Positions 37,237 through 45,889 are shown, numbered from the stretch's first letter. The stretch: DNA of 64,000 bases from Candidatus Dichloromethanomonas elyunquensis (GCA_001515265.1 LNDB01000006.1:1-64000), one strand, 5' to 3'. Numbers and translations are program-made. The notes: generated from the sequence alone by a model not told the origin.

Positions 37237-38133
37237 ATGGGCATATTGATTAATAAAGACACGAAGGTAGTTATCCAAGGGATTACCGGTCGTGAAGGAT
37301 CGGTAAGAACCAAATACATGAAGGAATACGGTACAAAAGTTATCGGTGGAACCAGCCCCGGTAAAAAGGGCGAAGAGGTTCATGGCATTCCTGTTTACAA
37401 CACTGTAAAAGAAATCGTCAGGGAACAAGGGGAAATTGATTTCAGTGTTGTTTTTGTGCCTGGCAGTGTATTAAAGACTGCTGTATTTGAAGCAGCTGAT
37501 GCAGGTGTTAAAAATATTATTCCCTGCGTTGAAGGCACTCCTATCCATGATATTATGGAAATGGTAGCCTATTGTAAGCTGAAAGGAGCCCGTCTGATCG
37601 GGCCTGGTTCCATAGGAATTCTTACCCCTGGCGAAGCTGTTGTAGGCTGGCTTGGCGGTAATAAAGAATGGGCAAATAAATTCTTTCAAAGAGGAAATAT
37701 TGGGGTATTCTCCCGCAGCGGCGGACAATCCGGCACGATTCCCTGGGTTTTAAGAGAAGGCGGCTTCGGTGTGAGCACCGTTGTTCATACCGGTACTGAG
37801 CCTGTTCTCGGAACCTCCATGGCAGATCTTCTTCCTCTCTTTGAAGCTGACTCCGAAACCAAGGGTGTTGCTGTATACGCTGAAATCGGCGGTTCCCAAG
37901 AAGAAGAGTGCGCAGATGTTATTGCTGCCGGTAAATTCACCAAACCATTCGTTATTTATGTTGCCGGTGCTTGGGCTCCTGAAGGTCAGCGATTCTCCCA
38001 TGCTTCCAACATCGTTGAGCGCGGCCGCGGGTCAGCTAAGAGCAAAATGGAGGCCATCACCAAAGCTGGCGGCTACGTAGCTCAAACCCCGACGGATATT
38101 CCTATTATTCTCAAAGAAAAAATTAAAGCTTAA
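37237..38133 (+). CDS. Acyl-CoA synthetase alpha subunit, probable malate-CoA ligase
   Basis: 298 residues of the SucD family. The N-terminal CoA-binding Rossmann part (VVIQGITGREGSVRTKYMKEYGTKVIGGTSPGKKG) is followed by VEGTPIHDIMEM, GPGSIGILTPGEA and the ligase domain. The phospho-histidine is in the PEGQRFSHASNIVERGRG segment near residue 257. With the beta subunit it forms an ADP-forming acid-CoA ligase. Context favours malate/malyl-CoA. It is followed by a 117-bp gap with a GGCC/GGCC hairpin and a TATAAT, so a secondary promoter for the lyase is possible. Confidence 0.86.
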   Translation: MGILINKDTKVVIQGITGREGSVRTKYMKEYGTKVIGGTSPGKKGEEVHGIPVYNTVKEIVREQGEIDFSVVFVPGSVLKTAVFEAADAGVKNIIPCVEGTPIHDIMEMVAYCKLKGARLIGPGSIGILTPGEAVVGWLGGNKEWANKFFQRGNIGVFSRSGGQSGTIPWVLREGGFGVSTVVHTGTEPVLGTSMADLLPLFEADSETKGVAVYAEIGGSQEEECADVIAAGKFTKPFVIYVAGAWAPEGQRFSHASNIVERGRGSAKSKMEAITKAGGYVAQTPTDIPIILKEKIKA

Positions 38134-38250
38134 GCGCTAAAGTTCGATTAATTTAAACTGCATGAGTGTATAATAATTTTTGGAAAAATAAATATAAACA
38201 GAAGTTACTGGCCTGAAAAAAGGCCAAGAAAACGAAGGAGGCGTACCAGA

Positions 38251-39138
38251 ATGGCTGTAATGCGCTCTATTCTTTATGTGCCGGGAAATAACCCCAAAAT
38301 GGTGGAGAAAGCTCCTACTTTTCCCGCGGACATTATTACTCTGGACTTGGAAGATTCCGTACCACCGGCGGAAAAAGAAAATGCCAGGAAAATTGTTGCT
38401 GAAAATCTCAAACATGCTGGACAGGGTGGTTCCCTGGTATTTGTTCGTATCAATAACTGGGAAACTGAATTGACCAATGATGATCTGGAAGCCGTTGTAT
38501 GGGAAGGATTAAATGGCGTTACCCTCGCCAAAACCGGCCATCCCGATGATGTAAAGCGTCTTGACTGGAAACTTGAAGAACTGGAACGCCGCCGTGGCAT
38601 TCCGGTAGGAACCGTAAAAATCTCTATGCTTCTCGAAACTGCAAAGGGTATCATCAATGCTTATGAATGCTGCATGGCCAGCAAACGTAACGTAAATGCG
38701 ATTTTCGGAGCAGTTGACTACTGCCGTGATATGAGAGTTAAGCTTACGTCCGAAGCCGTTGAGCAGACCTGGGGTCGTGCCAAAGTTGGCGTAGCTTGCC
38801 GTGCTGCCGGTATTATAGCTATTGATGCTCCTTTCGTAGCATTCCAGGATATCCCGGCTTTTGAAAGAAACGTTGCTGAAGGCAAACAAATGGGTTATGA
38901 GGGCCGTATGATTATTCATCCAAGCCAAATCGAACCTTCCAATCGCATGTATGCCCCAGACCCAGCTGATGTTGAGTGGGCTATCGGCGTTGTTAAAATC
39001 TTTGAAGAGGAAGGTATTGCTAAAGGGAAAGCTGCTGTTTCCTATAACGGAAAAATGGTTGATACCCCTGTATACCTCAACGCCAAAGATATCCTTGCTG
39101 CCCAAGCTGAAATTGAGGCTAAAGAAGGCAAGAATTAA
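38251..39138 (+). CDS. HpcH/HpaI-CitE family lyase, probable malyl-CoA lyase
   Basis: 295 residues, strong AAGGAGG site. (beta/alpha)8 CitE/malyl-CoA lyase family: MRSILYVPGNNPKMVEKA, the Mg-ligand region ITLDLEDSVPPAEK, the Arg in LVFVRIN, ISMLLETAKGI with the second metal Glu, IFGAVDY and GRMIIHPSQIEP. These enzymes reversibly join acetyl-CoA and glyoxylate into malyl-CoA. The absence of citrate lyase alpha/gamma genes and the presence of the ligase and malic enzyme support the malyl-CoA assignment over citrate lyase beta. Confidence 0.86.
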   Translation: MAVMRSILYVPGNNPKMVEKAPTFPADIITLDLEDSVPPAEKENARKIVAENLKHAGQGGSLVFVRINNWETELTNDDLEAVVWEGLNGVTLAKTGHPDDVKRLDWKLEELERRRGIPVGTVKISMLLETAKGIINAYECCMASKRNVNAIFGAVDYCRDMRVKLTSEAVEQTWGRAKVGVACRAAGIIAIDAPFVAFQDIPAFERNVAEGKQMGYEGRMIIHPSQIEPSNRMYAPDPADVEWAIGVVKIFEEEGIAKGKAAVSYNGKMVDTPVYLNAKDILAAQAEIEAKEGKN

Positions 39139-39159
39139 TCTTACGGTATATACATGTTT

Positions 39160-39192
39160 GGTCGTCTCAGGTGAGACGACCCAGCATTTTTC
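39160..39192 (+). terminator. Terminator-like hairpin after the lyase gene
   Basis: Perfect 10-bp stem GGTCGTCTCA (39160-39169) / TGAGACGACC (39172-39181), followed after CAGCA by TTTTTCTCC. The very short loop would open by a base pair or two. It probably separates the malic enzyme transcript. Confidence 0.7.
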
Positions 39193-39327
39193 TCCTTTAT
39201 TAAATAATAAACAAGATGTTCTAAAATTATTTCATAGCTGAAACATACTAAAATATCTAAAAATACAAAAAATATGAACATATTTGACCTTGTTTTATTA
39301 AACTTTGTATGAAAGGAAGACATACGC

Positions 39328-40584
39328 ATGTCACGTATTAAAAATCTTCGCGAAGAAGCTCTTGCATTTCATGCCGCTACACCTGGGAAATTGGAAGTAA
39401 GAGTAACCTGCCCTGCTAACGACAGAGACGATCTCACTCTTGCTTATTCTCCCGGAGTTGCCGAACCTGTAAAAGAAATCGCTAAAGACATCTCTAACCT
39501 TGATGTTTACACCAACCATGCCAACTATGTCTGCATTGTTTCCGATGGAACCGCTATCCTTGGTTTAGGTAACCTGGGCGGAGCAGCCGCTATGCCGGTT
39601 ATGGAAGGTAAAGCGCTTCTCTTCAAAACTTTCGCAGACGTTGATGCTTTCCCGATTTGTGTCAACACGAATGACACCAATAAGATCGTTGAACTTGTTG
39701 AGTTAATGGGACCCACTTTCGGTGGTGTTAACCTTGAAGATATCAAAGCTCCTGAATGCTTCATGATTGAAGAAGCACTCAAAGCCCGCGGAATCTTCAA
39801 AGGACCTATTTTCCATGATGACCAGCATGGTACGGCCGTTGTAACACTGGCCGGTCTGTATAACGCGCTTAAAGTCGTCGGCAAGAAGATTGAAGACATT
39901 ACAGTTGTTGCCAACGGAGCTGGTGCTGCCGGTATTGCTATCATTAAACTGCTCATGGCTGAAGGTCTGAAAAATGTTGTTATGTGCGATACAAAGGGTG
40001 CTATCTACGAAGGCCGTAAAGAAGGTATGAATCCCTGGAAAGAGCAGATTGCTAAAGCTACCAATCCCAAGAAACTCTCCGGCAGCCTGAGAGACGTTAT
40101 TAAAGGCGCTGATGTGTTCATTGGAGTTTCTGCTCCTGACAGTATTGACGAAGAAATGATCAAATCCATGGCTCCAAGCCCGATCGTTTTCTGCCAAGCT
40201 AACCCCATTCCTGAAATTTGGCCGATCGAAAGAGCTATCCAAGCCGGCGCAGCTGTTATCTCCACCGGGCGTTCCGATGTTCAGAACCAGATCAATAACG
40301 TTTTGGCATTCCCCGGCATGTTCCGCGGTGCTATTGATGTAAGAGCTACCGATATTAACGATGCTATGAAGATTGCTGCTGCGAAAGCAATCGCTTCCTG
40401 CGTAAAACCAGAAGAATTGAATGCTAACTTCATTATTCCCAGTACATTTAATCCTGATGTTGCTCCTGCAGTTGCCGCAGCCACAGCTCAGGCAGCAATC
40501 GATTCCGGTATTGCCAGAAACCCAATCGATCCTGCGTTGATTGCGGAAAATCTTAGAAAGAGACTTGCTAACCAATACAAATAA
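39328..40584 (+). CDS. Malic enzyme (malate dehydrogenase, decarboxylating)
   Basis: 418 residues, short prokaryotic malic enzyme. LAYSPGVAEPVKEI, VSDGTAILGLGNLGGAAAMPVMEGKALLFK, FPICVNTNDTNKIVE, ISDDQ-type metal site (IFHDDQHGTAVV) and Rossmann NAD(P) loop ANGAGAAGIAI (about 190-200) are visible; C-terminal NPDVAPAVA. Malate + NAD(P)+ to pyruvate + CO2 + NAD(P)H. With the ligase and lyase it completes glyoxylate + acetyl-CoA to pyruvate. The cofactor cannot be decided from sequence alone. Confidence 0.93.
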   Translation: MSRIKNLREEALAFHAATPGKLEVRVTCPANDRDDLTLAYSPGVAEPVKEIAKDISNLDVYTNHANYVCIVSDGTAILGLGNLGGAAAMPVMEGKALLFKTFADVDAFPICVNTNDTNKIVELVELMGPTFGGVNLEDIKAPECFMIEEALKARGIFKGPIFHDDQHGTAVVTLAGLYNALKVVGKKIEDITVVANGAGAAGIAIIKLLMAEGLKNVVMCDTKGAIYEGRKEGMNPWKEQIAKATNPKKLSGSLRDVIKGADVFIGVSAPDSIDEEMIKSMAPSPIVFCQANPIPEIWPIERAIQAGAAVISTGRSDVQNQINNVLAFPGMFRGAIDVRATDINDAMKIAAAKAIASCVKPEELNANFIIPSTFNPDVAPAVAAATAQAAIDSGIARNPIDPALIAENLRKRLANQYK

Positions 40585-40633
40585 TTTTTATTATAATCAG
40601 TGATCATTGAATTTAACTACGACAAGTTTTTCA

Positions 40634-40668
40634 TTCAGGGCCGGTATACTCGGCTCTGAATTTTTTGT
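40634..40668 (+). terminator. Terminator after malic enzyme
   Basis: TTCAGGGCCG (40634-40643) pairs with CGGCTCTGAA (40651-40660, one G-U), then TTTTTTGTTT. Confidence 0.88.
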
Positions 40669-40735
40669 TTCAAGTGCGCCACACATGTCGCGTAACTTGA
40701 CGTAAGCGCTCGATGAAAAGGGGTATTGATAAAAA

Positions 40736-40816
40736 ATGGAACAGACCGCTAAAACTCGCGTATACGCTTATTGCAGGGTTTCAATAAATTGCTATATAAT
40801 TAAAAAAAGTCTTTGA
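40736..40816 (+). pseudogene. Serine recombinase N-terminal stub
   Basis: A 26-codon frame whose first 16 residues, MEQTAKTRVYAYCRVS, match the N-terminus of serine resolvase/integrase proteins, including the catalytic Ser in YCRVS. After that the sequence becomes unrelated and stops. No downstream recombinase body exists. It reads as a deletion scar of a mobile element between the malic enzyme and the accessory block. Confidence 0.6.
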
Positions 40817-40878
40817 GAGAGGTTACATTTCAACGTACAAAGCAGCCAGTATGTAATTGAGATATAAGGAGGGGCGAG

Positions 40879-41688
40879 ATGAGGCACCCGTTAGTTGAGA
40901 TGGCTTGTAGTAAGTATTATCACAAATCACATATTAATGAACCGCTTATCATAGGAAAAGCCATCTCGCTCGAAGAGAAAGGGTTCAAGGAGAACGCTGA
41001 TAAATTTGTACGAAATATAGAAAAATATCCGCATGCATTCGTTTTAGCCTGCTTAATGGACAGCGGCGTTGATGCGGATGCGGCATGGTCCATCCCATAT
41101 CGCGCTTGCAAAGAACTTGGGACTTTTGAGATCTCTGACCTTTATAAAATTAAGGAACATCAATATATCGGGATGTTTAGCGGCGAAAAAAAGTGGCATA
41201 GATATCCTATAATAAAAGCCAAGGTATTTCATGATGCCGTACATAAAATTGTTGAAACAAAATTGATGAATGGTGATGCTTCAAGAATATGGGCGGACAA
41301 GCCAGGCAGCTATGATGTTGTGATGCGTTTCATTGATTTTAACGGATGTGGATTTAAAATTGCAAACATGGCTTCCAATATTCTCTTTAGATACTTTGGA
41401 GTTGAATTTTCAGATTACAGTTTTATAGATATTGCTCCGGATGTTCATACAATGAGGGTGTTTCAGCGCTTGGGTCTAACGCCGTATGTAAAGGATACTG
41501 AAATCGCTCGAATATATACTATTGTTAGAGCAAGAGAGTTAAATCCCGAGTTTCCTGGTCTTGTTGACGGACTGTGCTGGGAGGTTGGCAGAGAGTTCTG
41601 CCGTCCGGGCAAACCAAAGTGCGAGAACTGCCCTTTGGGTACATTTTGTGAAAAAGTTATTTTGGAAGAGATTAACGTCTGGAGGTAG
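40879..41688 (+). CDS. HhH-GPD-like DNA glycosylase with Fe-S loop
   Basis: 269 residues, AGGAGGGG site. Three parts can be seen. The helical core has a helix-hairpin-helix-like FNGCGFKIANMASNIL (about 155-170), then PDVHTMRVFQRLGL, equivalent to the endonuclease III segment with the catalytic Asp. The C-terminal CRPGKPKCENCPLGTFC gives the C-x6-C-x2-C-x5-C Fe-S cluster. The overall length and N-terminus differ from Nth and MutY. It is an unusual family member, probably a base-lesion glycosylase or a nuclease partner of the next gene. Confidence 0.78.
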   Translation: MRHPLVEMACSKYYHKSHINEPLIIGKAISLEEKGFKENADKFVRNIEKYPHAFVLACLMDSGVDADAAWSIPYRACKELGTFEISDLYKIKEHQYIGMFSGEKKWHRYPIIKAKVFHDAVHKIVETKLMNGDASRIWADKPGSYDVVMRFIDFNGCGFKIANMASNILFRYFGVEFSDYSFIDIAPDVHTMRVFQRLGLTPYVKDTEIARIYTIVRARELNPEFPGLVDGLCWEVGREFCRPGKPKCENCPLGTFCEKVILEEINVWR

Positions 41689-41708
41689 TGTAAAAAGGAG
41701 GTGATATT

Positions 41709-42363
41709 TTGAACAAAGAAAGACTGAGAGAGGCGCAAGAAAGGTTCTTTATGAAATACCCCAATGGATTTTCTGATCCTCAGTTCCTTGAACAGGTGAA
41801 AAAACACAAAATAGAAAAAATGAGAAATCTGGCTGCAGATAGTTTCTCGCTAGAGCAATTTGAAAATCCGGACATGATTGCAGATTCAATGATTAAGATA
41901 GTTGTTCAATCTTCGATGATTTCCATTTTTGAAAAGCCAAGGTTTAGAGATTGTGTGAAAGGGATGAACCAATGCTGAAGAAACGCATTTGGCCTGCGGG
42001 CTGAAGGAATTTTTACATGGAGATCAGGCCTTGGGTTTTAGGTTGATGACAGATCTTCTTAATGAATACAAGTTGGCGAAATGGCCGCTTCTGACAATCT
42101 TTCCGATATATTACAGACCAAGTACTGAGGTTTTTATCAAGCCTTCTACAGTGAAAGAGATAATTGAATTCTTTGAGTTAAAAGAGATCAAATACAACCC
42201 CCGTCCAACCTTTGAGTTTTATCATGCTTATCGGGAAAAAATTATGGAGATGAAACAAGCGGCTCATATTTCACTGCAGGGTGGTAATGCTGAGTTTTGT
42301 GGGTTTCTCAAAATGATGGCGGAAAATCCGGAGGGGCTTGAAGCTCTATTCGATAAAATTTAA
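41709..42363 (+). pseudogene. Frameshifted gene of unknown function (two reading-frame halves)
   Basis: The first half (41709-41978, 89 residues) has an AGGAGGTG site and ends KGMNQC-stop. The second half (from about 41974 to 42363) continues in another frame as AEETHLACGLKEFLHGDQALGF. Dropping one T at about 41973 fuses them into one protein of about 217 residues: MNQ-AEETHL. Both halves look like one helical protein with consistent codon use. No family recognised. It follows the HhH-GPD gene by 20 bp. It may be a true mutation, a sequence error or, less likely, recoding. Confidence 0.7.
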
Positions 42364-42380
42364 AAAAAGCAGGTGTTTTT

Positions 42381-43190
42381 TTGAAATACTATGCGGTTAA
42401 TAAAGCGACAGAAGAAGTTTGTCAAGTAGGCCGTCTTCTTTTTGATAAAGGTTTTGTGGCAGCGAATGACGGCAACCTTTCAGTCCGGCTTTCGGAAGAT
42501 GTAATTCTCACAACGCCGACAGGGGTAAGTAAGGGTTTTCTAGAACCAGACATGTTAGTTAAAGTAAATTTGCAAGGTGAGGTTCTAGAAGGGAAGACGG
42601 AACCTTCCTCTGAACTGAAAATGCATTTGCGAGTCTATTCTGAACGTCAGGATGTACAAGCGGTCGTCCATGCCCATCCGCCAATTGCCACAACGTATGC
42701 GATTGCCGGAATTCCCTTGGATCAGGCGATGATGCCAGAAGCAGTTATCACATTGGGGACCGTACCGGTTGTAGAATATGGTACTCCTTCCACAGAGGAG
42801 ATTCCGAATGCGATAGCCCATTACATTCATTCCTACCGTGCTCTTTTGTTGGAGAATCATGGAGCATTAACTTGGGGGAAAGATATTTTTTCTGCTTATT
42901 ATTTGATGGAAACTTTAGAGTTTGCAGCTCAAGTGAATTTTAATCTTAAGTTATTAGGTAGGGAACGGGAGTTATCAAAGGGGCGCGTACAAGAATTGCT
43001 GACAATAAAAGAAAAAATGGGAATCAAAGGCGAATCTCCGGCGGGGATTTCCTGCGGTTCCGGAGAATCCGTATGCAAATCTGCGGCAAAGCAAACCGGT
43101 ATGCCGATGAGCATAACAAGAAGCGAACTGGAGACACTTGCTGAATTGATCACGGAAAAGGTGTTGTTTAAAATAAGAAAAGAAAAATGA
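42381..43190 (+). CDS. Class II aldolase/adducin family protein
   Basis: 269 residues, TTG start. The FucA/AraD fold is clear: FVAANDGNLSVRL, TPTGVSKGFLEPDMLV, the zinc histidines in VHAHPPIAT (about 92-100) and the later LLENHGALTWG. It could be L-fuculose-phosphate or a related sugar-phosphate aldolase. The core ends near residue 215; an unusual tail of about 50 residues follows, Gly/Ser/Cys-rich and then an amphipathic helix (SELETLAELITEKVLFKIRK). No sugar kinase or isomerase gene lies nearby. Confidence 0.88.
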   Translation: MKYYAVNKATEEVCQVGRLLFDKGFVAANDGNLSVRLSEDVILTTPTGVSKGFLEPDMLVKVNLQGEVLEGKTEPSSELKMHLRVYSERQDVQAVVHAHPPIATTYAIAGIPLDQAMMPEAVITLGTVPVVEYGTPSTEEIPNAIAHYIHSYRALLLENHGALTWGKDIFSAYYLMETLEFAAQVNFNLKLLGRERELSKGRVQELLTIKEKMGIKGESPAGISCGSGESVCKSAAKQTGMPMSITRSELETLAELITEKVLFKIRKEK

Positions 43191-43223
43191 AATAAAAATA
43201 TCCCCCCTGTCCGGATAGTAAAA

Positions 43224-43244
43224 ATTATGCAAGAGTGCCATAAT
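43224..43244 (+). promoter_or_regulatory. Palindrome upstream of the Ni/Co importer
   Basis: ATTATG (43224-43229), 9 bp, CATAAT (43239-43244), 41 bp before cbiM. A possible operator for a metal regulator; it is not a NikR consensus match, and there is no room for a full cobalamin riboswitch (94-bp gap). Confidence 0.4.
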
Positions 43245-43284
43245 GAAAAAAATAAATTATTACTTAATCAATGAGGTGTAAAAA

Positions 43285-44286
43285 ATGCATATTCCGGACA
43301 ATTATCTTAGTCCTGCGACCTGTGCTGTAATAGGTGCTGCCATGGTCCCGGTTTGGGCTGCGGCTGTTAAAAAAGTCAAAGAAGAAATCCCCAGGGAGAA
43401 GATGCCGTTATTAGGTGTCGGTGCTTCTTTCTCCTTTTTAATGATGATGTTTAATGTTCCTCTCCCTGGGGGAACAACCGGTCACGCCGTAGGCGGGACA
43501 TTACTGGCAATTCTTATGGGACCTTACGCCGCGTGTATCTCAGTTACAGTAGCCTTGCTGATCCAGGCGTTACTTTTTGGGGACGGCGGGATACTCGCTT
43601 TTGGCGCAAACTGTTTTAACATGGCCTTTATTTTGCCTTTCTTAGGCTACGGCATATACAAGTTTATGAAAGACCGGGTTCAATCTGAGAGAGGAGAATA
43701 CACGGGGATCGTACTGGGGTCATATTTCGGAATTAACATTGCGGCCTTAGCTGCGGCAATCGAATTTGGTATCCAGCCGCTGTTATTTACCAATGCTGCG
43801 GGACAGCCGCTGTACTGCCCCTATCCGTTATCGGTCTCCATTCCGGCGATGACCATACCCCATTTACTGGTGGCCGGTATTGTCGAAGTCATTTTTACGG
43901 TAACGATCGTAGGCTTTATCAAAAAAGTTTCTCCGGGGACCATTTACCAGGGAGCTAAACAAAAAACGAAGGCTATTTATGGACTGCTTTTGGCCCTAAT
44001 CTGTTTAACGCCACTCGGACTCCTTGCCTCAGGCACAGCCTGGGGCGAATGGGGGGCTGATGAAATTCACGAAGTGGTGTCCGGCAGCACGCCTCTGGGC
44101 TATACGCCGGAAGGAATGCGCCATGGCTTTAGCTTTGGAGCTGTTATGCCCGATTATTCCATCAACGGCCTGCCTGAAGCAGCCGGATATATTTTATCTG
44201 CGGTGGCAGGAGTTGCAATAATGATTATTCTGTTTAAAATAATAAGTGCATTGAAGAAAAATACCTCCGGGAAGATTACCGGTTGA
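43285..44286 (+). CDS. cbiM: Ni/Co ECF transporter, fused CbiM/NikM-PDGLE component
   Basis: 333 residues. The N-terminus MHIPDNYLSP carries the metal-binding Met-His signature of CbiM/NikM, followed by about six membrane helices (GTTGHAVGGTLLAILMGPYAA). From about residue 240 a second module (GLLASGTAWGEWGADE ... MPDYSINGLPEAAGYILSAVAG) matches the PDGLE/NikN-like domain. The fused M-N layout is commoner for nickel importers, which fits the NiFe hydrogenase in the window, but cobalt cannot be excluded. Confidence 0.9.
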   Translation: MHIPDNYLSPATCAVIGAAMVPVWAAAVKKVKEEIPREKMPLLGVGASFSFLMMMFNVPLPGGTTGHAVGGTLLAILMGPYAACISVTVALLIQALLFGDGGILAFGANCFNMAFILPFLGYGIYKFMKDRVQSERGEYTGIVLGSYFGINIAALAAAIEFGIQPLLFTNAAGQPLYCPYPLSVSIPAMTIPHLLVAGIVEVIFTVTIVGFIKKVSPGTIYQGAKQKTKAIYGLLLALICLTPLGLLASGTAWGEWGADEIHEVVSGSTPLGYTPEGMRHGFSFGAVMPDYSINGLPEAAGYILSAVAGVAIMIILFKIISALKKNTSGKITG

Positions 44287-44307
44287 TAGCTGGGAGACAG
44301 GAATTAA

Positions 44308-45102
44308 ATGCCCGAATGGCTGTTGAAGGATGAAAGTTACATTCCCGAGTCTGATAAGGATACTTTTATTAACAAAAGTATCCTGTCTTTATTGGGCCTG
44401 CTGGCTAGAATCAGAACTCAAGGCTGTGACAAAACCGATAAATATTTTGTTCATGCGGCTTTAAAGGTTGCCTTTACCTTTCTGCTTATTTTATTGCTTT
44501 CGATTTCAAGAAATTTTACATTTATCGTTATCTCAATGGTATATCTGCTCGTTATCTTAAGCTTGATGCGAGGCAAAGAAATACTTCATATTCTTAAGGT
44601 AAGTTCAGCCATGGCGCTTTTTACTTTTATTGTCCTTTTGCCGTCCGCTTTCTGGGGGAACGGTTACAGTATTGTGACCATTACTTCCAAAGTCTTGGCA
44701 ACCATCATAGCCGTCAACATCCTGTCACATTCTGCGAAATGGAACTCCATTACAAGTGCGCTGAAGGTGTTTCATGTGCCTGATATTTTTATCTTTGTTT
44801 TGGATATCACAATTAAATATATTGCCATGTTAGGCGAGTTTTCACTTTATATGCTTTATGCCTTAAAACTGAGATCAGTCGGAAAGAATCATAACAAGTA
44901 TGCAGCACTTTCAGGGATTGCCGGGACGCTGTTTATCAAGTCCAAGGAAATGGCCGAAGAAATGCACGCAGCAATGGAATGCAGGGGATTCACAGGGGAA
45001 TACTCGGTGCATAACCGATTTAAATTTACCGCTGCAGATTTTATCTATATCCTTATTAATGCAGGGCTGCTGACTATTTTCGTATATCTGGAAAGGATTT
45101 AA
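44308..45102 (+). CDS. cbiQ: Ni/Co ECF transporter transmembrane protein CbiQ/NikQ
   Basis: 264 residues, about five membrane helices, with the ECF T-component ATPase-coupling motifs near the C-terminus (MAEEMHAAMECRGFTG; the A-x-E-x-RG signature). Between cbiM (21 bp) and cbiO (1 bp), so the operon is cbiM-Q-O. Confidence 0.9.
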   Translation: MPEWLLKDESYIPESDKDTFINKSILSLLGLLARIRTQGCDKTDKYFVHAALKVAFTFLLILLLSISRNFTFIVISMVYLLVILSLMRGKEILHILKVSSAMALFTFIVLLPSAFWGNGYSIVTITSKVLATIIAVNILSHSAKWNSITSALKVFHVPDIFIFVLDITIKYIAMLGEFSLYMLYALKLRSVGKNHNKYAALSGIAGTLFIKSKEMAEEMHAAMECRGFTGEYSVHNRFKFTAADFIYILINAGLLTIFVYLERI

Positions 45103-45103
45103 A

Positions 45104-45889
45104 ATGATCGAATTAACGAATGTATCTTATGCGTATGCCGGAATTGATGCCTTAAAAGATGTGAGTCTCCGTATTGAAAAAGGTGAGGCGGTTGCTTTAA
45201 TGGGGGCCAATGGAAGCGGTAAATCCACACTTTTGAAAATCATTAACGGAATCGTGTCACCCGACAGCGGGGCCTACCGGTTCAATAACGAAGAGATTAC
45301 CCCGAAGAAGCTTAAGGATACAAAGTTTGCCAAATTATTTCACCAGAAGATTGGATTTGTTTTTCAAAATTCAGATACCCAGTTGTTTTGTACCAATGTA
45401 TATGACGAGATAGCCTTTGGTCCAAGACAGATGGGGATGGATGAAGCTGATGTGGAGCAAAGGGTCAATGATTGCCTCAGCTTGCTTAATATTCAGGACT
45501 TTAAATCCAGGCAGCCCTATCATTTAAGCGGAGGAGAGAAAAGAAAAGTAGCGATCGCCAGTGTCCTGGCTTTAAATCCCGAAGTGCTGGTTCTGGATGA
45601 ACCGATGAACGGTCTTGACCCAAGAACCCAGAGATGGCTGGTAGAGTTTTTAATCATGCTGAACAAAGCCGGTAAAACGATCCTTACATCAACGCATAAT
45701 CTGGAACTTGTCCAGGAAATCTCGCAGCGTGCCGTGCTGTTCGGCGAAGATCACAGCATCGCGGCGGATATGGCGACAACCAAATTGCTGACGGAAACAG
45801 ACCTTTTAAAAAAGGTCAACCTGGTGGATGAATATTACCACCGCCATGATGGCGACCAGCATGTTCATTTTCATCTTCACAATTATTAA
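45104..45889 (+). CDS. cbiO: Ni/Co ECF transporter ATPase CbiO/NikO
   Basis: 261 residues. Walker A GANGSGKST (about 35-43), Q-loop VFQNSDTQLF, signature HLSGGEKRK, Walker B VLVLDEPMNGLDP and switch STHNLE are intact. The last 20 residues (YYHRHDGDQHVHFHLHNY) hold six histidines, a likely metal-binding tail suited to a nickel/cobalt system. ATP hydrolysis drives uptake through CbiMQ. Confidence 0.93.
   Translation: MIELTNVSYAYAGIDALKDVSLRIEKGEAVALMGANGSGKSTLLKIINGIVSPDSGAYRFNNEEITPKKLKDTKFAKLFHQKIGFVFQNSDTQLFCTNVYDEIAFGPRQMGMDEADVEQRVNDCLSLLNIQDFKSRQPYHLSGGEKRKVAIASVLALNPEVLVLDEPMNGLDPRTQRWLVEFLIMLNKAGKTILTSTHNLELVQEISQRAVLFGEDHSIAADMATTKLLTETDLLKKVNLVDEYYHRHDGDQHVHFHLHNY

Noticed and set aside
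38251-39138. Citrate lyase beta subunit
   Set aside because: No alpha, gamma or ligase genes of citrate lyase nearby, while malyl-CoA partners are adjacent.
40281-40575. Long antisense frames under the malic enzyme gene
   Set aside because: Shadows of the biased GC-rich codon use on the opposite strand; no motifs.
43191-43284. Cobalamin riboswitch before the Ni/Co importer
   Set aside because: The gap is only 94 bp and lacks the B12 box.
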